64,000 nt of DNA. Source: Pleomorphomonas sp. T1.2MG-36. Its GTDB lineage: Bacteria; Pseudomonadota; Alphaproteobacteria; Rhizobiales; Pleomorphomonadaceae. Positions 1 through 9,127 of this stretch are shown piece by piece. The notes beneath the pieces were generated by a model that saw only the letters and a list, made by a program, of their open reading frames with translations, did not search any database and was not told where the DNA came from. Position 1 is the first letter of the stretch; each line of letters starts with the position of its first letter. The translations under genes and the position numbers were made by a program. The stretch covers positions 62,001 to 126,000 of the forward strand of contig NZ_CATNLY010000045.1 in the NCBI RefSeq assembly GCF_950100655.1. Direction: 5' to 3'.

Positions 1-13
1 GGCGGCGTGCCTT

Positions 14-33
14 GGAAGCCCCGACGGGCTTCC
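14..33. repeat. Hairpin downstream of glnK
   Basis: An 8-bp perfect inverted repeat (GGAAGCCC / GGGCTTCC, 4-base loop) lies 8 bases beyond the glnK stop. No T-tract follows on the minus strand, so it does not look like a complete intrinsic terminator. If amtB follows glnK outside the window, as is common, it could be an intercistronic processing or stability hairpin. Confidence 0.45.
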
Positions 34-41
34 CGAATGGG

Positions 42-790
<749 letters not shown>

Positions 791-2020
791 ATGACAGAAC
801 CTGTCGAAAGAGTGGACGTGCTGGTCGCTGGCGGCGGCTACGTCGGCCTTTCCGCCGCGCTCGCCATCGCCGCTTCGGTGCCGGGTGCCCGCGTGGCGCT
901 CGCCGACCCCCGCCCGTGGCGCGAAGCCTCGGGCGATCTGCGGGCCTTCGCGGTGGCAGCGGCGGGCCGGCGCGTGCTTTCAGCTCTTGGTGTCTGGGAC
1001 GACCTCGTTGGCGAGGCCGAGCCGGTCCGCGAGATGATCGTCACCGACTCTCGCCTCGACGACCTCATCCGGCCGGTGTTCCTGACTTTCGAACGGCAGC
1101 AGGATGGGGCCCCTCTCGCGCACATGCTGCCGAACGGCCCGCTGGTCGCGGCACTGGGCGCAGCGGCCGAAGCCGCCGGCGTCCGCTTCCTGACGCCCGA
1201 CAGCGTACTGGCCACCGAACAGAGCCCAGGCGGCCGCCGGGTGATGCTCGCATCCGGGAAAACGCTGGTCGCTTCCCTGGTGGTCGCCGCCGACGGTGCC
1301 CGCTCGCGCCTGCGCTCGGAAGCCGGCATCGGCGTCAACTCCTGGAACTACGGCCAATCGGGGATCGTCGCCACCATCGAACACGATCGACCGCATGAAG
1401 GACGCGCCGAAGAGCATTTCCTACCGGCGGGCCCGTTTGCCGTGCTGCCGCTCAAAGGTGGCAATCGATCCTCGCTCGTCTGGAGCGAACGCACCGATAT
1501 CGCCGGCCGTCTTGTCGCCGGCGCGCCGTTCCTGTTCGACGCGGAACTCGTCCGCCGGATCGGCCACCGCCTCGGCGAGGTTCGCGTCGTTGGCCGGAAG
1601 CAGGCCTTCCCGCTCGGACTGGCGCTCGCCCGCCGCTTCACGGCCGATCGGCTGGCGCTGATCGGCGACGCCGCACATGCCATTCATCCCATTGCCGGCC
1701 AAGGCCTCAACCTTGGCTTCAAGGATGCGGCCGCGCTGGCGGAGGTCGTTGCAATCACCCTGCGCGCCGGTCGCGACCCCGGTGCTGCCGACGTTCTGGA
1801 CGAATATCAGCGTTGGCGCGGCTTCGACACCTTGCGCATGGCCGCGATGACCGATGGGCTGAATCGGCTGTTCTCCAACGATGTCGGGCCACTGCGGCTG
1901 ATCCGCGATCTCGGTCTCGGGTTGGTCGATCGGCTGCCACCGATCAAGCGGGTGTTCGCCGACGCGGCGGCCGGCGCACCCGGGCCGTCGCCACGTCTCG
2001 TCGCCGGCGAGCCGATCTAG
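791..2020 (+). CDS. UbiH/UbiF/COQ6-family FAD-dependent hydroxylase
   Basis: A 409-residue flavin monooxygenase of the ubiquinone-biosynthesis type, which hydroxylates the polyprenyl-benzene ring. The N-terminal dinucleotide-binding motif (VLVAGGGYVGLSAALA) lies near residues 9-24, and the second FAD motif GDAAHAIHPIAGQGLN near 290-305. The ATG at 791 follows GGAAGGGAAG; an earlier in-frame start at 653 would add an unrelated extension. Which ring position it modifies cannot be told from sequence. It ends 6 bases before the convergent L,D-transpeptidase gene. Confidence 0.88.
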   Translation: MTEPVERVDVLVAGGGYVGLSAALAIAASVPGARVALADPRPWREASGDLRAFAVAAAGRRVLSALGVWDDLVGEAEPVREMIVTDSRLDDLIRPVFLTFERQQDGAPLAHMLPNGPLVAALGAAAEAAGVRFLTPDSVLATEQSPGGRRVMLASGKTLVASLVVAADGARSRLRSEAGIGVNSWNYGQSGIVATIEHDRPHEGRAEEHFLPAGPFAVLPLKGGNRSSLVWSERTDIAGRLVAGAPFLFDAELVRRIGHRLGEVRVVGRKQAFPLGLALARRFTADRLALIGDAAHAIHPIAGQGLNLGFKDAAALAEVVAITLRAGRDPGAADVLDEYQRWRGFDTLRMAAMTDGLNRLFSNDVGPLRLIRDLGLGLVDRLPPIKRVFADAAAGAPGPSPRLVAGEPI

Positions 2021-2026
2021 GGACCT

Positions 2027-2578
2027 TCAGCCAAAGAAGATGGTCGTGCGCGCCGACAGACGTGGCAGCAGTTTCAACATGTCGGCGCGCTTCAACGCCA
2101 TGCAGCCCGCCGTTGGGCGACCGTCAGCGTGCGCAAGGTGAAAGAAGATGGCGCTGCCGCCGCCGCGGATGCGGGGCCGGAGATTGAAATCGAGCACCAG
2201 GACGACGTCGTAGGCGTGATCGTCGCGCCACATCGCCTCGTGGCTCCTGGGATAGGGACAGCGGACCGGACGATTGTAGTTGCCGTCGGACGGATCGTCG
2301 CACCAGCCGTCGTCAGGCCGCAGCGGAACAAGCAAAATGCCCGCACGCGGTCGGCTTCCGAAGCGATCCGGCCGATAGAAACCGCCGACAATGCGGAAAC
2401 CTCCCCGCGGGCTCGCCCCATCCCCCTCCCGCTTCAACACCGAGAGTCCCGACCGACCGATCGTCGCCGCCAGATCAACGCCTCCGCCGACAAGCCGCCC
2501 GCGCGTGGAATGGGGCGATTTCACGCGAACGTGAAGGCGCGTGAGCGCCGGCCCCTTCGGTTTCAACTTGCCGTGCAT
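2027..2578 (-). CDS. Small L,D-transpeptidase (YkuD/ErfK-type) family protein
   Basis: A 183-residue protein ending in a YkuD catalytic domain. The motif FFHLAHADGRPTAGCM places a conserved His at 147 and the catalytic Cys at 159. Family members make 3-3 peptidoglycan cross-links or attach lipoproteins to peptidoglycan. The ATG at 2578 is preceded by an AAGGCG-like site. No obvious signal peptide or LysM domain is present, so export and substrate are uncertain. It is divergent from cenR, and the shared upstream region carries direct repeats. Confidence 0.75.
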   Translation of the reverse strand: MHGKLKPKGPALTRLHVRVKSPHSTRGRLVGGGVDLAATIGRSGLSVLKREGDGASPRGGFRIVGGFYRPDRFGSRPRAGILLVPLRPDDGWCDDPSDGNYNRPVRCPYPRSHEAMWRDDHAYDVVLVLDFNLRPRIRGGGSAIFFHLAHADGRPTAGCMALKRADMLKLLPRLSARTTIFFG

Positions 2579-2594
2579 ATTTTTCGCCTTGCTT

Positions 2595-2630
2595 GACAGA
2601 CGGTCGCGAAGGACCGACAGACGGTATAAT
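2595..2630 (+). promoter_or_regulatory. Direct-repeat operator and -10 box upstream of cenR
   Basis: GACAGACGGT occurs twice exactly (2595-2604 and 2616-2625), 21 bases start to start, or two helical turns. The second copy abuts a perfect TATAAT at 2625-2630. The -35 position 17 bases upstream is poor, as in promoters needing an activator. This is the layout expected for a tandemly binding OmpR-class regulator such as the downstream CenR. That assignment is inference; the repeats are directly visible. Confidence 0.6.
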
Positions 2631-2754
2631 TTTGTGAAGTATCCGGTCTGCCATGATAATCTGGCAGGGATCGGATGAATCGCCAAGCCGGTGCGATGCA
2701 CCCCGAAGACGAGGGGCGGGCTCTCTGGCAGCGATCATCTTTGACGGGGATGAC

Positions 2755-3438
2755 ATGACCGCTCGAAAAATTCTGATCGTCGACGACGACCCCGACCTCC
2801 GCGAGGCGCTGCTCGAACAGCTGTCCCTGTTCGACGAGTTCGAGCCCATCGAGGCGGAAACCGCCACCAAGGGCATGCAACTTGCCCGGACGGCCCACGT
2901 CGACCTCGTGTTGATGGACGTCGGCCTGCCCGACATGGATGGCCGCGAGGCGGTGAAGATTCTCAGGAAAGGCGGATTTGCGGCGCCGGTGATCATGCTG
3001 ACCGGGCACGATACCGACAGCGACCAGATCCTCGGGCTCGAAGCCGGTGCCAACGACTATGTCGCCAAGCCGTTCAAGTTCGCCGTTCTGCTTGCTCGCG
3101 TGCGCGCCCAATTGCGCCAGCACGAACAGTCGGAAGAGGCGGTGTTCACGATCGGGCCCTATACCTTCCGTCCCTCGGCCAAGCTTCTGGTGGACGCCAA
3201 GGGTGGCAAGATCCGCCTCACGGAAAAGGAAACCTCGATCCTGAAGTTCCTTTACCGGGCCGGCGACAAGGTGATCACCCGCGATGTGCTTTTGCACGAG
3301 GTCTGGGGCTACAACGCCGGCATCACCACCCACACCCTCGAGACGCACATCTACCGCCTTCGCCAGAAGATCGAGAAGGACCCGGCCAACGCCCAACTCC
3401 TCATCACCGAAGGCGGCGGCTACAAGCTCGTGCCGTAA
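2755..3438 (+). CDS. cenR: OmpR-family response regulator, CenR-like
   Basis: A 227-residue two-domain regulator. The receiver (residues 5-118) has acidic residues Asp10-Asp12, phospho-acceptor Asp55 (LVLMDVGLPDMDG), Thr83 and Lys105 in AKPF. The winged-helix domain (about 130-225) ends in the typical THTLETHIYRLRQKIE recognition region. The sequence closely recalls CenR/OtpR of Rhizobium and Brucella, which controls envelope functions and is essential in several species. The ATG at 2755 follows GGGGA. No histidine kinase is adjacent, which fits CenR. The divergent L,D-transpeptidase gene would be a plausible envelope target. Confidence 0.82.
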   Translation: MTARKILIVDDDPDLREALLEQLSLFDEFEPIEAETATKGMQLARTAHVDLVLMDVGLPDMDGREAVKILRKGGFAAPVIMLTGHDTDSDQILGLEAGANDYVAKPFKFAVLLARVRAQLRQHEQSEEAVFTIGPYTFRPSAKLLVDAKGGKIRLTEKETSILKFLYRAGDKVITRDVLLHEVWGYNAGITTHTLETHIYRLRQKIEKDPANAQLLITEGGGYKLVP

Positions 3439-3536
3439 CCCTTCCGCCTCCCTTCGGGGGTGGAAAACCCGGCCGACGCCGGCAAGCCGGGGATTGGGCG
3501 GTTAACCTTCTACGGGCGGCATGCTAGGGATTTTGC

Positions 3537-3564
3537 GTCATGTGCCGCGTCCGCGGCGCATGAC
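3537..3564. repeat. 28-bp near-perfect palindrome upstream of cNMP-binding gene
   Basis: Arms GTCATGTGCCGCG and CGCGGCGCATGAC pair over 13 positions with a single T-G mismatch and a 2-base centre. It lies 44 bases before the start codon at 3609. No T-tract follows on either strand, so it is not an intrinsic terminator. It could be an operator for a dimeric regulator. Confidence 0.65.
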
Positions 3565-3608
3565 CGATAATTGCCACCATCGTTTGTCCCGCCCGCGCCA
3601 GGCCATTC

Positions 3609-4070
3609 ATGAGTCTCGAGTCCGACATACAGCTGCTCGGCACGGTGTCCATGCTCTCCGATTTCACGGAGGACAAGCTGCGCCTGCTCGCCTTCTCGGC
3701 CGAGAGCCGCGACTTCCGGGACGGGCAGCGCCTCTACTCGGCGGGCGACCGCGCCGACTGTGCCCATGTCATATCGGCAGGTGAGGTGGCACTGTTCCCG
3801 CCCGGCGAGTCCGAAACCCCCACCGAGGTGGTTGGCCGTGGCGCTCTGCTTGGCGGCCTCGCCCTGATCGTCGATGGCGAGCGAACGATGACCGCCGTGG
3901 CGCGCGGCCGAGTCGAGACCATCTTGATCCGCCGGCCGCTGTTCCGCCGAATGCTCGATGAGTTTCCCGAGATTGCCGCCGGTCTGCATCGGCGCCTGTC
4001 GGCCAACGTGCGCGAGACCACTTCGCGGCTGATGACGGTACGCGAGCGCCTCGACCGCCTCGGAAACTGA
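3609..4070 (+). CDS. Stand-alone cyclic nucleotide-binding domain protein
   Basis: A 153-residue protein made of one CAP-like effector domain (about residues 10-125): LLGTVSMLSDFTEDKLRLLA, then FRDGQRLYSAGDRADCAHVISAGEVALF. The Crp-type C-terminal HTH is absent, as the protein ends after the dimer helix. It may therefore act by protein-protein contact rather than DNA binding. The canonical phosphate-binding cassette RxA is not clear, so the ligand is unknown. It follows cenR by 170 bases, separated by a strong palindrome, and converges on xthA. Confidence 0.75.
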   Translation: MSLESDIQLLGTVSMLSDFTEDKLRLLAFSAESRDFRDGQRLYSAGDRADCAHVISAGEVALFPPGESETPTEVVGRGALLGGLALIVDGERTMTAVARGRVETILIRRPLFRRMLDEFPEIAAGLHRRLSANVRETTSRLMTVRERLDRLGN

Positions 4071-4082
4071 CGCCGCCTGAGA

Positions 4083-4895
4083 TCAGACCTCGATGCTGAC
4101 CACGACGGGCGCATGATCCGACGGGCGGTCCCAATCTCGCGCATCCTTCAGGATGCGGAAGTCGCTCACCCGCGTGGCCATGCTGGGGTGCGCCCATATG
4201 TGGTCGAGCCGACGCCCCTTGTCGGCCGCCCGCCAGTCCTTGGCGCGGTAGCTCCACCAGGAATAGAGCTTCTCCTCAAGCGGCACGAATCGTCGGGCAA
4301 TATCGACATAACCGACAGCCGAGCGGACAGCCTCCAGCTTCTCACATTCGATCGGCGTGTGGCTGACGATCTTGAGAAGCGCCTTGTGCGACCAGACGTC
4401 ATGCTCATGGGGAGCGACGTTGAGATCTCCCACCACCACATCCGGTAGCCCGTCGCTGGCCGTGGGCAGAAAGTCCCTCATCTCGTCGAGAAAGCGAAGC
4501 TTGTGGTCGAACTTCGGGTTGATGGCAACATCCGGCTCGTCGCCGCCGGCCGGCACGTAGAAGTTATGGACGCGAAAAGCCGAATTGCCCTCGCCGATCA
4601 CTGCGGAAATGTGGCGCGGGTCGCCAACCTTGTCGCAGAACTCGCGAACGCGAACGTCGCCGAGCGGCAAGCGCGAGACGATGCCGACACCATGATAGCC
4701 GCCGCGACCGCCGTTGAGAGCAATATGCTCGTAGCCGAGCTTGCGGAAGTCGGCGGCGGGAAACTGGCCGTCCTGGCACTTCGTCTCCTGCAGGAACAGC
4801 ACGTCCGGCGCCGCTTCATTGAGCAGGCGCTCGACGATGAGTCGGCGCATGCGCACGGAATTGATGTTCCAGGTGGCGATCTTGACCTGTCGCAT
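4083..4895 (-). CDS. xthA: Exodeoxyribonuclease III
   Basis: A 270-residue EEP-fold nuclease acting as AP endonuclease and 3'-5' exonuclease in base excision repair. Family motifs are in order: KIATWNINSVRMR (residues 5-17), FLQETKCQD with catalytic Glu (about 34-42), VVGDLNVAPHEHD (about 157-169), and the C-terminal RLDHIWAHP and SDHAPVVVSIEV. The ATG at 4895 begins the domain directly. It lies downstream of the rplS terminator and converges on the cNMP-binding gene. Confidence 0.95.
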   Translation of the reverse strand: MRQVKIATWNINSVRMRRLIVERLLNEAAPDVLFLQETKCQDGQFPAADFRKLGYEHIALNGGRGGYHGVGIVSRLPLGDVRVREFCDKVGDPRHISAVIGEGNSAFRVHNFYVPAGGDEPDVAINPKFDHKLRFLDEMRDFLPTASDGLPDVVVGDLNVAPHEHDVWSHKALLKIVSHTPIECEKLEAVRSAVGYVDIARRFVPLEEKLYSWWSYRAKDWRAADKGRRLDHIWAHPSMATRVSDFRILKDARDWDRPSDHAPVVVSIEV

Positions 4896-4918
4896 GAGCT
4901 TGCGGGATCTCCGGATGT

Positions 4919-4948
4919 AAAAAGGCCCGCGTGCGAAGCGCGCGGGCC
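4919..4948 (-). terminator. Intrinsic terminator after rplS
   Basis: Reading the minus strand, an 8-bp GC stem (GGCCCGCG / CGCGGGCC, 9-base loop) is followed at once by TTTTT (4919-4923). It ends the rpsP-rimM-trmD-rplS transcript 30 bases past the rplS stop. Confidence 0.85.
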
Positions 4949-4977
4949 CGGAACGATCGGTCAGCCTTGGGCTGCGC

Positions 4978-5382
4978 TCACTTGTCGGCCTTGGCGGCGT
5001 CGTTAAGCTTGCGGGCGCGGGCGTTGGTCGCCTCGAAGATACGGGCCGCCTTGCCGCGCAGGTCGCGCAGGTAATAGAGCTTGGCCCGGCGCACCTTGCC
5101 GCGGCGCACCACGTCGAGCGAGTCGATCATCGGCGAGTAGATCGGGAAAACGCGCTCGACGCCCTCGCCGTAGGAAATCTTGCGAACGGTGAAGCTCTCG
5201 TTGAGACCGCCACCCTTGCGGGCGATGCAGACGCCCTCATAGGCCTGCACGCGGGTACGCGTGCCTTCGGTAACCTTCACGTTGACGCGAACGGTATCGC
5301 CGGGAGAAAACTCGGGCAGCTGGCGCTGCGCCTTGACCACGGCCATCTGCTCGGCCTCGAGCTCCTGGATGATCTTGCTCAT
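4978..5382 (-). CDS. rplS: 50S ribosomal protein L19
   Basis: A 134-residue L19, located at the 30S-50S interface. The core is typical: [33 protein letters not shown] split across residues 25-57, then [21 protein letters not shown]. Bacterial L19 is usually about 115 residues; the lysine/alanine-rich C-terminal extension is common in Alphaproteobacteria. It is last in the ffh-cm-rpsP-rimM-trmD-rplS cluster. Confidence 0.97.
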   Translation of the reverse strand: MSKIIQELEAEQMAVVKAQRQLPEFSPGDTVRVNVKVTEGTRTRVQAYEGVCIARKGGGLNESFTVRKISYGEGVERVFPIYSPMIDSLDVVRRGKVRRAKLYYLRDLRGKAARIFEATNARARKLNDAAKADK

Positions 5383-5527
5383 CTTTGGATTCCTTCTTTT
5401 TCCTGAGCCGACCAGAGCGCCCTGTTCATCGTCACATCGAACGAAGGGGCGGATACGTCAATCAACTATGGGCGGGGTTCCTACACGAGACGGACCCGTT
5501 TGTCGACCACTTCCACCCAGATTCTTT

Positions 5528-5550
5528 GCCGGAAACTGCTCATTTCCGGC
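5528..5550 (-). repeat. Hairpin around the trmD stop codon
   Basis: A perfect 8-bp inverted repeat (GCCGGAAA / TTTCCGGC) with a 7-base loop that contains the trmD stop codon (5540-5542). No T-tract follows. It may tune trmD-rplS mRNA processing or stability; nothing more can be said. Confidence 0.5.
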
Positions 5551-6250
5551 CTTTGGCGGCGAGATGCGCGGACCAGAGGTCGGGACGCCGCTCGGTCGTC
5601 ACCCGTTCGGCGTCGGCACGGCGCCAAGCGTCGACTTTTCCGTGATCTCCCGACAGCAGAACCTGCGGGATCGCCTCATCCTCGAAGATCGGGGGCCGCG
5701 TGTACTGCGCGTGCTCGAGCAGACCTTCCTCGAAGCTCTCCGTGATGCCTGAGAGGTCGTTGCCCATCACGCCGGGCAGCAGACGGACGACCGCGTCGAG
5801 AAGCACGATGGCCGCAACCTCCCCGCCGGACAGCACATAGTCGCCGATCGAGACCTCCTCCAGCCGGCGGTGTCCGATCAGCCGCTCGTCGACGCCTTCG
5901 AAACGGCCGCAGACAATGACGACACCCGGACCGGCGGCAAGTTCGCGCACACGGGCCTGCTTGAGAGGAGCTCCGCGTGGCGTCATCAGCAAACGTGGCC
6001 GGGGATCATCCGGCGGAGACACGGCGTCGACGGCACGCGCCAGCACGTCGGCGCGCATCACCATGCCGGGACCGCCGCCGGCCGGCGTGTCGTCGACGTT
6101 GCGATGGCGTCCCTCGGCAAAGTCGCGGATCTGGGTCGGTCTCAGCGACCACCCCCCCTCGCCAAGCGCCCGGCCGGCGAGGCTGACCCCGAGCGGGCCG
6201 GGAAACATCTCCGGATAGAGCGTCAGCACATCGGCGGCAAAACCAGTCAC
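5540..6250 (-). CDS. trmD: tRNA (guanine-N1-)-methyltransferase
   Basis: A 236-residue SPOUT methyltransferase making m1G37 in tRNA, which prevents +1 frameshifting. Visible motifs are [15 protein letters not shown] near the N-terminus, [14 protein letters not shown] (about 52-65), [14 protein letters not shown] (about 110-123) and the trefoil-knot segment [13 protein letters not shown] (about 133-145). It starts with GTG at 6250 and overlaps the rimM stop by four bases (GTGA), so the two are translationally coupled. Confidence 0.97.
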   Translation of the reverse strand: MTGFAADVLTLYPEMFPGPLGVSLAGRALGEGGWSLRPTQIRDFAEGRHRNVDDTPAGGGPGMVMRADVLARAVDAVSPPDDPRPRLLMTPRGAPLKQARVRELAAGPGVVIVCGRFEGVDERLIGHRRLEEVSIGDYVLSGGEVAAIVLLDAVVRLLPGVMGNDLSGITESFEEGLLEHAQYTRPPIFEDEAIPQVLLSGDHGKVDAWRRADAERVTTERRPDLWSAHLAAKGRK

Positions 6251-6792
6251 GGCGCCTCCTCCCCGTCCGGTTCGCCGGGTTCGTCGAGGAGGCCGTCCGG
6301 CGGTGCGATGATGGCCTTGCCGGATGCAAAATCGAGGGTCGGCACGACGGCGCGCGTAAAGGGCACATAGACCGACGCGCGCCCCGGGCGCTTCACATCC
6401 AGAAGGTCGTCCGCTCCGAAATTGACCACTGCCACCACCGTGCCGATCGCCTCGCCGGCCGTCGTCTCGACCGCGAGACCGATGAGGTCGGCGTGGTAGA
6501 ACTCGTCCTCATCCGGCGGTGGCAAGGCCGAGCGATCGACGTGAAGCTTGGTGCGGTTCAGTTTCTCGGCGGCGGTTCGGTCGGTGAGCCCCTCGAAGGA
6601 AACAACCAGCATGTCGTCCTTGAGGTGCCGCAGCGACTTGATGCGGAAGATGGCCCCACGGCTGTCATGCAGAGGGCCGTAGTCGGCCACGGCCAGGGGA
6701 TCGGCTGTATGCGCCTTGACGCGCACCTCGCCACGTACGCCATGGGCGGCGCCGATCTCGGCAATGACAACGGACTTCTGCGGTTCGGCCAA
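6247..6792 (-). CDS. rimM: 16S rRNA processing protein RimM
   Basis: A 181-residue 30S maturation factor that binds S19 and helps 16S 3'-end processing. The start region [19 protein letters not shown] (about residues 8-26), [15 protein letters not shown] in the middle and the C-terminal PRC-barrel segment are typical. The start codon is TTG at 6792; the only upstream sequence in this frame runs into a stop within five codons, and no closer ATG keeps the domain intact. Confidence 0.95.
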   Translation of the reverse strand: MAEPQKSVVIAEIGAAHGVRGEVRVKAHTADPLAVADYGPLHDSRGAIFRIKSLRHLKDDMLVVSFEGLTDRTAAEKLNRTKLHVDRSALPPPDEDEFYHADLIGLAVETTAGEAIGTVVAVVNFGADDLLDVKRPGRASVYVPFTRAVVPTLDFASGKAIIAPPDGLLDEPGEPDGEEAP

Positions 6793-6806
6793 GGGATGTC
6801 TCCGTC

Positions 6807-6841
6807 AAAGAAAAGGACCGCCCCGCGGGGCGGGACGGTCC
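6807..6841 (-). terminator. Terminator-like hairpin between rpsP and rimM
   Basis: On the minus strand a stem GGACCG...CGGTCC enclosing further GC-rich self-complementary sequence is followed by TTTTCTTT. It has the form of an intrinsic terminator but lies inside the rpsP-rimM-trmD-rplS cluster, so it probably attenuates the distal genes and raises relative rpsP output. Confidence 0.75.
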
Positions 6842-6866
6842 CTTAAAGGATGGTGTCAGACCGAAA

Positions 6867-7226
6867 TCACTCGGTCGGAGCCTCGACGGCAGCGGCCTTC
6901 TCGGCACGCTCGGTGGCGCGCTCCTTGGCCTTGTCGCCCGGCTCGGCCTTCTTCGGGTTGCTGCGAGCCGGGCGGTTGGCAAGGCCGGCCTTGTCGAGGA
7001 AGCGCAGGACGCGATCGGTCGGCTGGGCGCCCTGATCGAGCCAGTACTTGGCGCGGTCGGCATCGAGCACAATGCGGTTCTCGGCGTCATCGGCCAGCAT
7101 CGGATCGAAAGTGCCGATCTTTTCGATGAAGCGGCCATCACGCGGCGAACGGGCGTCGGCGATGACGATCGAGTAGTGCGGACGCTTCTTGGCGCCGCCA
7201 CGGGCGAGACGGATCTTGAGGGACAT
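6867..7226 (-). CDS. rpsP: 30S ribosomal protein S16
   Basis: A 119-residue S16 starting [20 protein letters not shown], with [20 protein letters not shown] near residues 25-44. The conserved domain ends near residue 85. An alanine/lysine/glutamate-rich tail follows, as is usual in Rhizobiales. It is separated from rimM by a terminator-like hairpin and lies 48 bases after the chorismate mutase gene. Confidence 0.97.
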   Translation of the reverse strand: MSLKIRLARGGAKKRPHYSIVIADARSPRDGRFIEKIGTFDPMLADDAENRIVLDADRAKYWLDQGAQPTDRVLRFLDKAGLANRPARSNPKKAEPGDKAKERATERAEKAAAVEAPTE

Positions 7227-7274
7227 TGGGATTACTCCAGCTTGGTTTGTCTTCGGTTAGGGGTGAGGAGTCGC

Positions 7275-7568
7275 CTACTGGCGAAGCGCCTCGTGGTGCC
7301 TGATCACTTCCGTGATGATGAAGTTCAGGAATTTCTCGGCAAAATCAGGATCGAGCCGGGCATCGGCCGCGAGCGCCCTGAGCCGTTCGATCTGGACCTT
7401 TTCCCGCGAGGGATCGGCCGGCGGAAGCTTGTGCTCGGCCTTGAGCCGACCGACCTTCTGCGTACACTTGAAACGCTCGGCAAGGAGATGAACCAGCGCC
7501 GCGTCGATGTTGTCGATCGAGCCGCGCAGTTCCAGCAGTTCGGCCATCACCGGATCGAGCGTCGTCAT
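7275..7568 (-). CDS. Chorismate mutase (AroQ class)
   Basis: A 97-residue all-helical chorismate mutase converting chorismate to prephenate for phenylalanine and tyrosine synthesis. LRGSIDNIDAALVHLLAERFKCTQKVGRLKAEHKLPPADPSRE shows the AroQ active-site pattern in pieces: Arg15, Arg32-type and Lys43-type positions and the final helix residues. The length is that of monofunctional AroQ. Its ATG overlaps the ffh stop by four bases (ATGA). The ffh-chorismate mutase-rpsP order is common in Rhizobiales. Confidence 0.9.
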   Translation of the reverse strand: MTTLDPVMAELLELRGSIDNIDAALVHLLAERFKCTQKVGRLKAEHKLPPADPSREKVQIERLRALAADARLDPDFAEKFLNFIITEVIRHHEALRQ

Positions 7569-9127
7569 TTCTTCGGTCCCTTCGGCAGACCGGGAAGACC
7601 CGGCAATCCCGGCAGACGACCACCGGAGAGGCCCGGCAGACCGGAGAGACCGGGCGGCAACGTCCCCGGCAGGCCCGGCGGCAAGCCGCCCTTCCCGCCA
7701 AGTCCACCACCCATGCCCATGTCGCGAGCCATCTTTTCGAGCTGCGCCGGATCCATCTTGGACGGATCGGGCATGCCGCCGCCCATCATGGCGCCAAGCT
7801 TGCCAAGACCGCCGAACAGCCCGCCCTTCTGCTTGCCCATGGCCTTCATCATGTCGGCCATCTGCCGATGCATCTTCAGCACCTTATTGACGTCGGACAC
7901 TTCGGTGCCGGAGCCGGCGGCAATGCGCTTGCGACGCTTGGCGTCGATGACGGCGGGCTTGGCCCGCTCCTTCTTGTTCATCGACTGGATGACGGCCACT
8001 TGCCGCTTTAGCAGGCGATCGTCGAAACCGGCGGCAGCGAGCTGGTTTTTCATCTTGGCCATGCCGGGCATCAGGCCGAGGATGCCGCTCATGCCACCGA
8101 GCTTCTGCATCTGCCCGAGCTGTTCGGCAAGGTCGTTCATGTCGAACTCACCCTTGCCCATCTTGGCGGCCATCCGGGCCGCCTTCTCGGCGTCGATATT
8201 GGCAGCGGCCTTCTCGACCAGCGCCACGATGTCGCCCATGCCGAGAATGCGGTCGGCCACCCGCTGCGGATGGAAGTCTTCGAGCGCATCGGCCTTTTCG
8301 CCGACGCCCATCAGCTTGATCGGCTTGCCGGTGACGGCGCGCATGGACAGCGCCGCACCGCCGCGACCATCGCCATCGACGCGCGTCAGAACGATACCGG
8401 TGATGCCGATCTGTCCGTCGAAGGCGCGCGCCGTGTTGACGGCGTCCTGGCCGGTCAGCGCGTCGGCGACCAGCAGCACTTCGTGCGGCTGGGCGATGCG
8501 CTTGACGTCGGCCGCCTCGTTCATCAGGGCATCGTCGACGGTGACGCGACCGGCGGTATCGAGCAGAACCACGTCGTAGCCGCCGAGGCGGGCGGCAGTC
8601 AGCGCCCGCGCAGCGATTTCCTGCGCCGACTGTCCGACGACGATCGGCAGCGTATCAATGCCGTTCTGCTCGCCGAGAACCTTCAATTGCTCCATGGCCG
8701 CCGGACGCCGGGTGTCCAGCGACGCCATCAGCACCTTCTTGCGCTGACGCTCGGTCAGACGCCGGGCGATCTTGGCCGTCGTCGTCGTCTTGCCCGAGCC
8801 CTGCAGACCAACCATCAGAATGGCAACCGGCGCCGGTGCTTCAAGATCGATCGGCTGGGCGTCGGACCCCAGCATCTCCACGAGCTGGTCGTGGACGATC
8901 TTGACGACCATCTGGCCCGGAGTGACCGACTTGACCACCTCGACGCCGACAGCGCGGTTCTTCACCTTGTCGGTGAAGGACTTGACAACGTCGAGCGCCA
9001 CGTCGGCCTCGAGCAGCGCCCGCCGCACCTCGCGCATGGCTTCCGCGACGTCGGCTTCCGACAGCGCGCCGCGACGGGTGAGCTTGTCGAAAATGCCGGC
9101 AAGGCGATCGGAAAGGCTTTCAAACAT
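7565..9127 (-). CDS. ffh: Signal recognition particle protein Ffh with Gly/Pro/Leu-rich tail
   Basis: A 520-residue SRP54 GTPase that targets nascent membrane proteins to FtsY. The N domain is followed by the G domain with P-loop GLQGSGKTTTTAKIA (about 107-121), DTRRPAA, DTAGR and TRVDGDGRGG. The methionine-rich M domain spans about 300-455. The last roughly 50 residues are an unusual run of PGL/GLPG-type repeats ending LPKGPKK, longer than in typical Ffh. Its partner ftsY lies at 12515. The ffs RNA was not seen in the window. Confidence 0.97.
   Translation of the reverse strand: MFESLSDRLAGIFDKLTRRGALSEADVAEAMREVRRALLEADVALDVVKSFTDKVKNRAVGVEVVKSVTPGQMVVKIVHDQLVEMLGSDAQPIDLEAPAPVAILMVGLQGSGKTTTTAKIARRLTERQRKKVLMASLDTRRPAAMEQLKVLGEQNGIDTLPIVVGQSAQEIAARALTAARLGGYDVVLLDTAGRVTVDDALMNEAADVKRIAQPHEVLLVADALTGQDAVNTARAFDGQIGITGIVLTRVDGDGRGGAALSMRAVTGKPIKLMGVGEKADALEDFHPQRVADRILGMGDIVALVEKAAANIDAEKAARMAAKMGKGEFDMNDLAEQLGQMQKLGGMSGILGLMPGMAKMKNQLAAAGFDDRLLKRQVAVIQSMNKKERAKPAVIDAKRRKRIAAGSGTEVSDVNKVLKMHRQMADMMKAMGKQKGGLFGGLGKLGAMMGGGMPDPSKMDPAQLEKMARDMGMGGGLGGKGGLPPGLPGTLPPGLSGLPGLSGGRLPGLPGLPGLPKGPKK

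Noticed and set aside
7570-7700. Repeats considered as a CRISPR or tandem-repeat locus
   Set aside because: They are in-frame codons of the Pro/Gly/Leu tail of Ffh, with irregular unit length and no spacers.
7176-8579. A 467-codon plus-strand frame
   Set aside because: It lies antisense to chorismate mutase and ffh, is Ser/Pro/Arg-rich and has no domain character; it is a GC-driven shadow.
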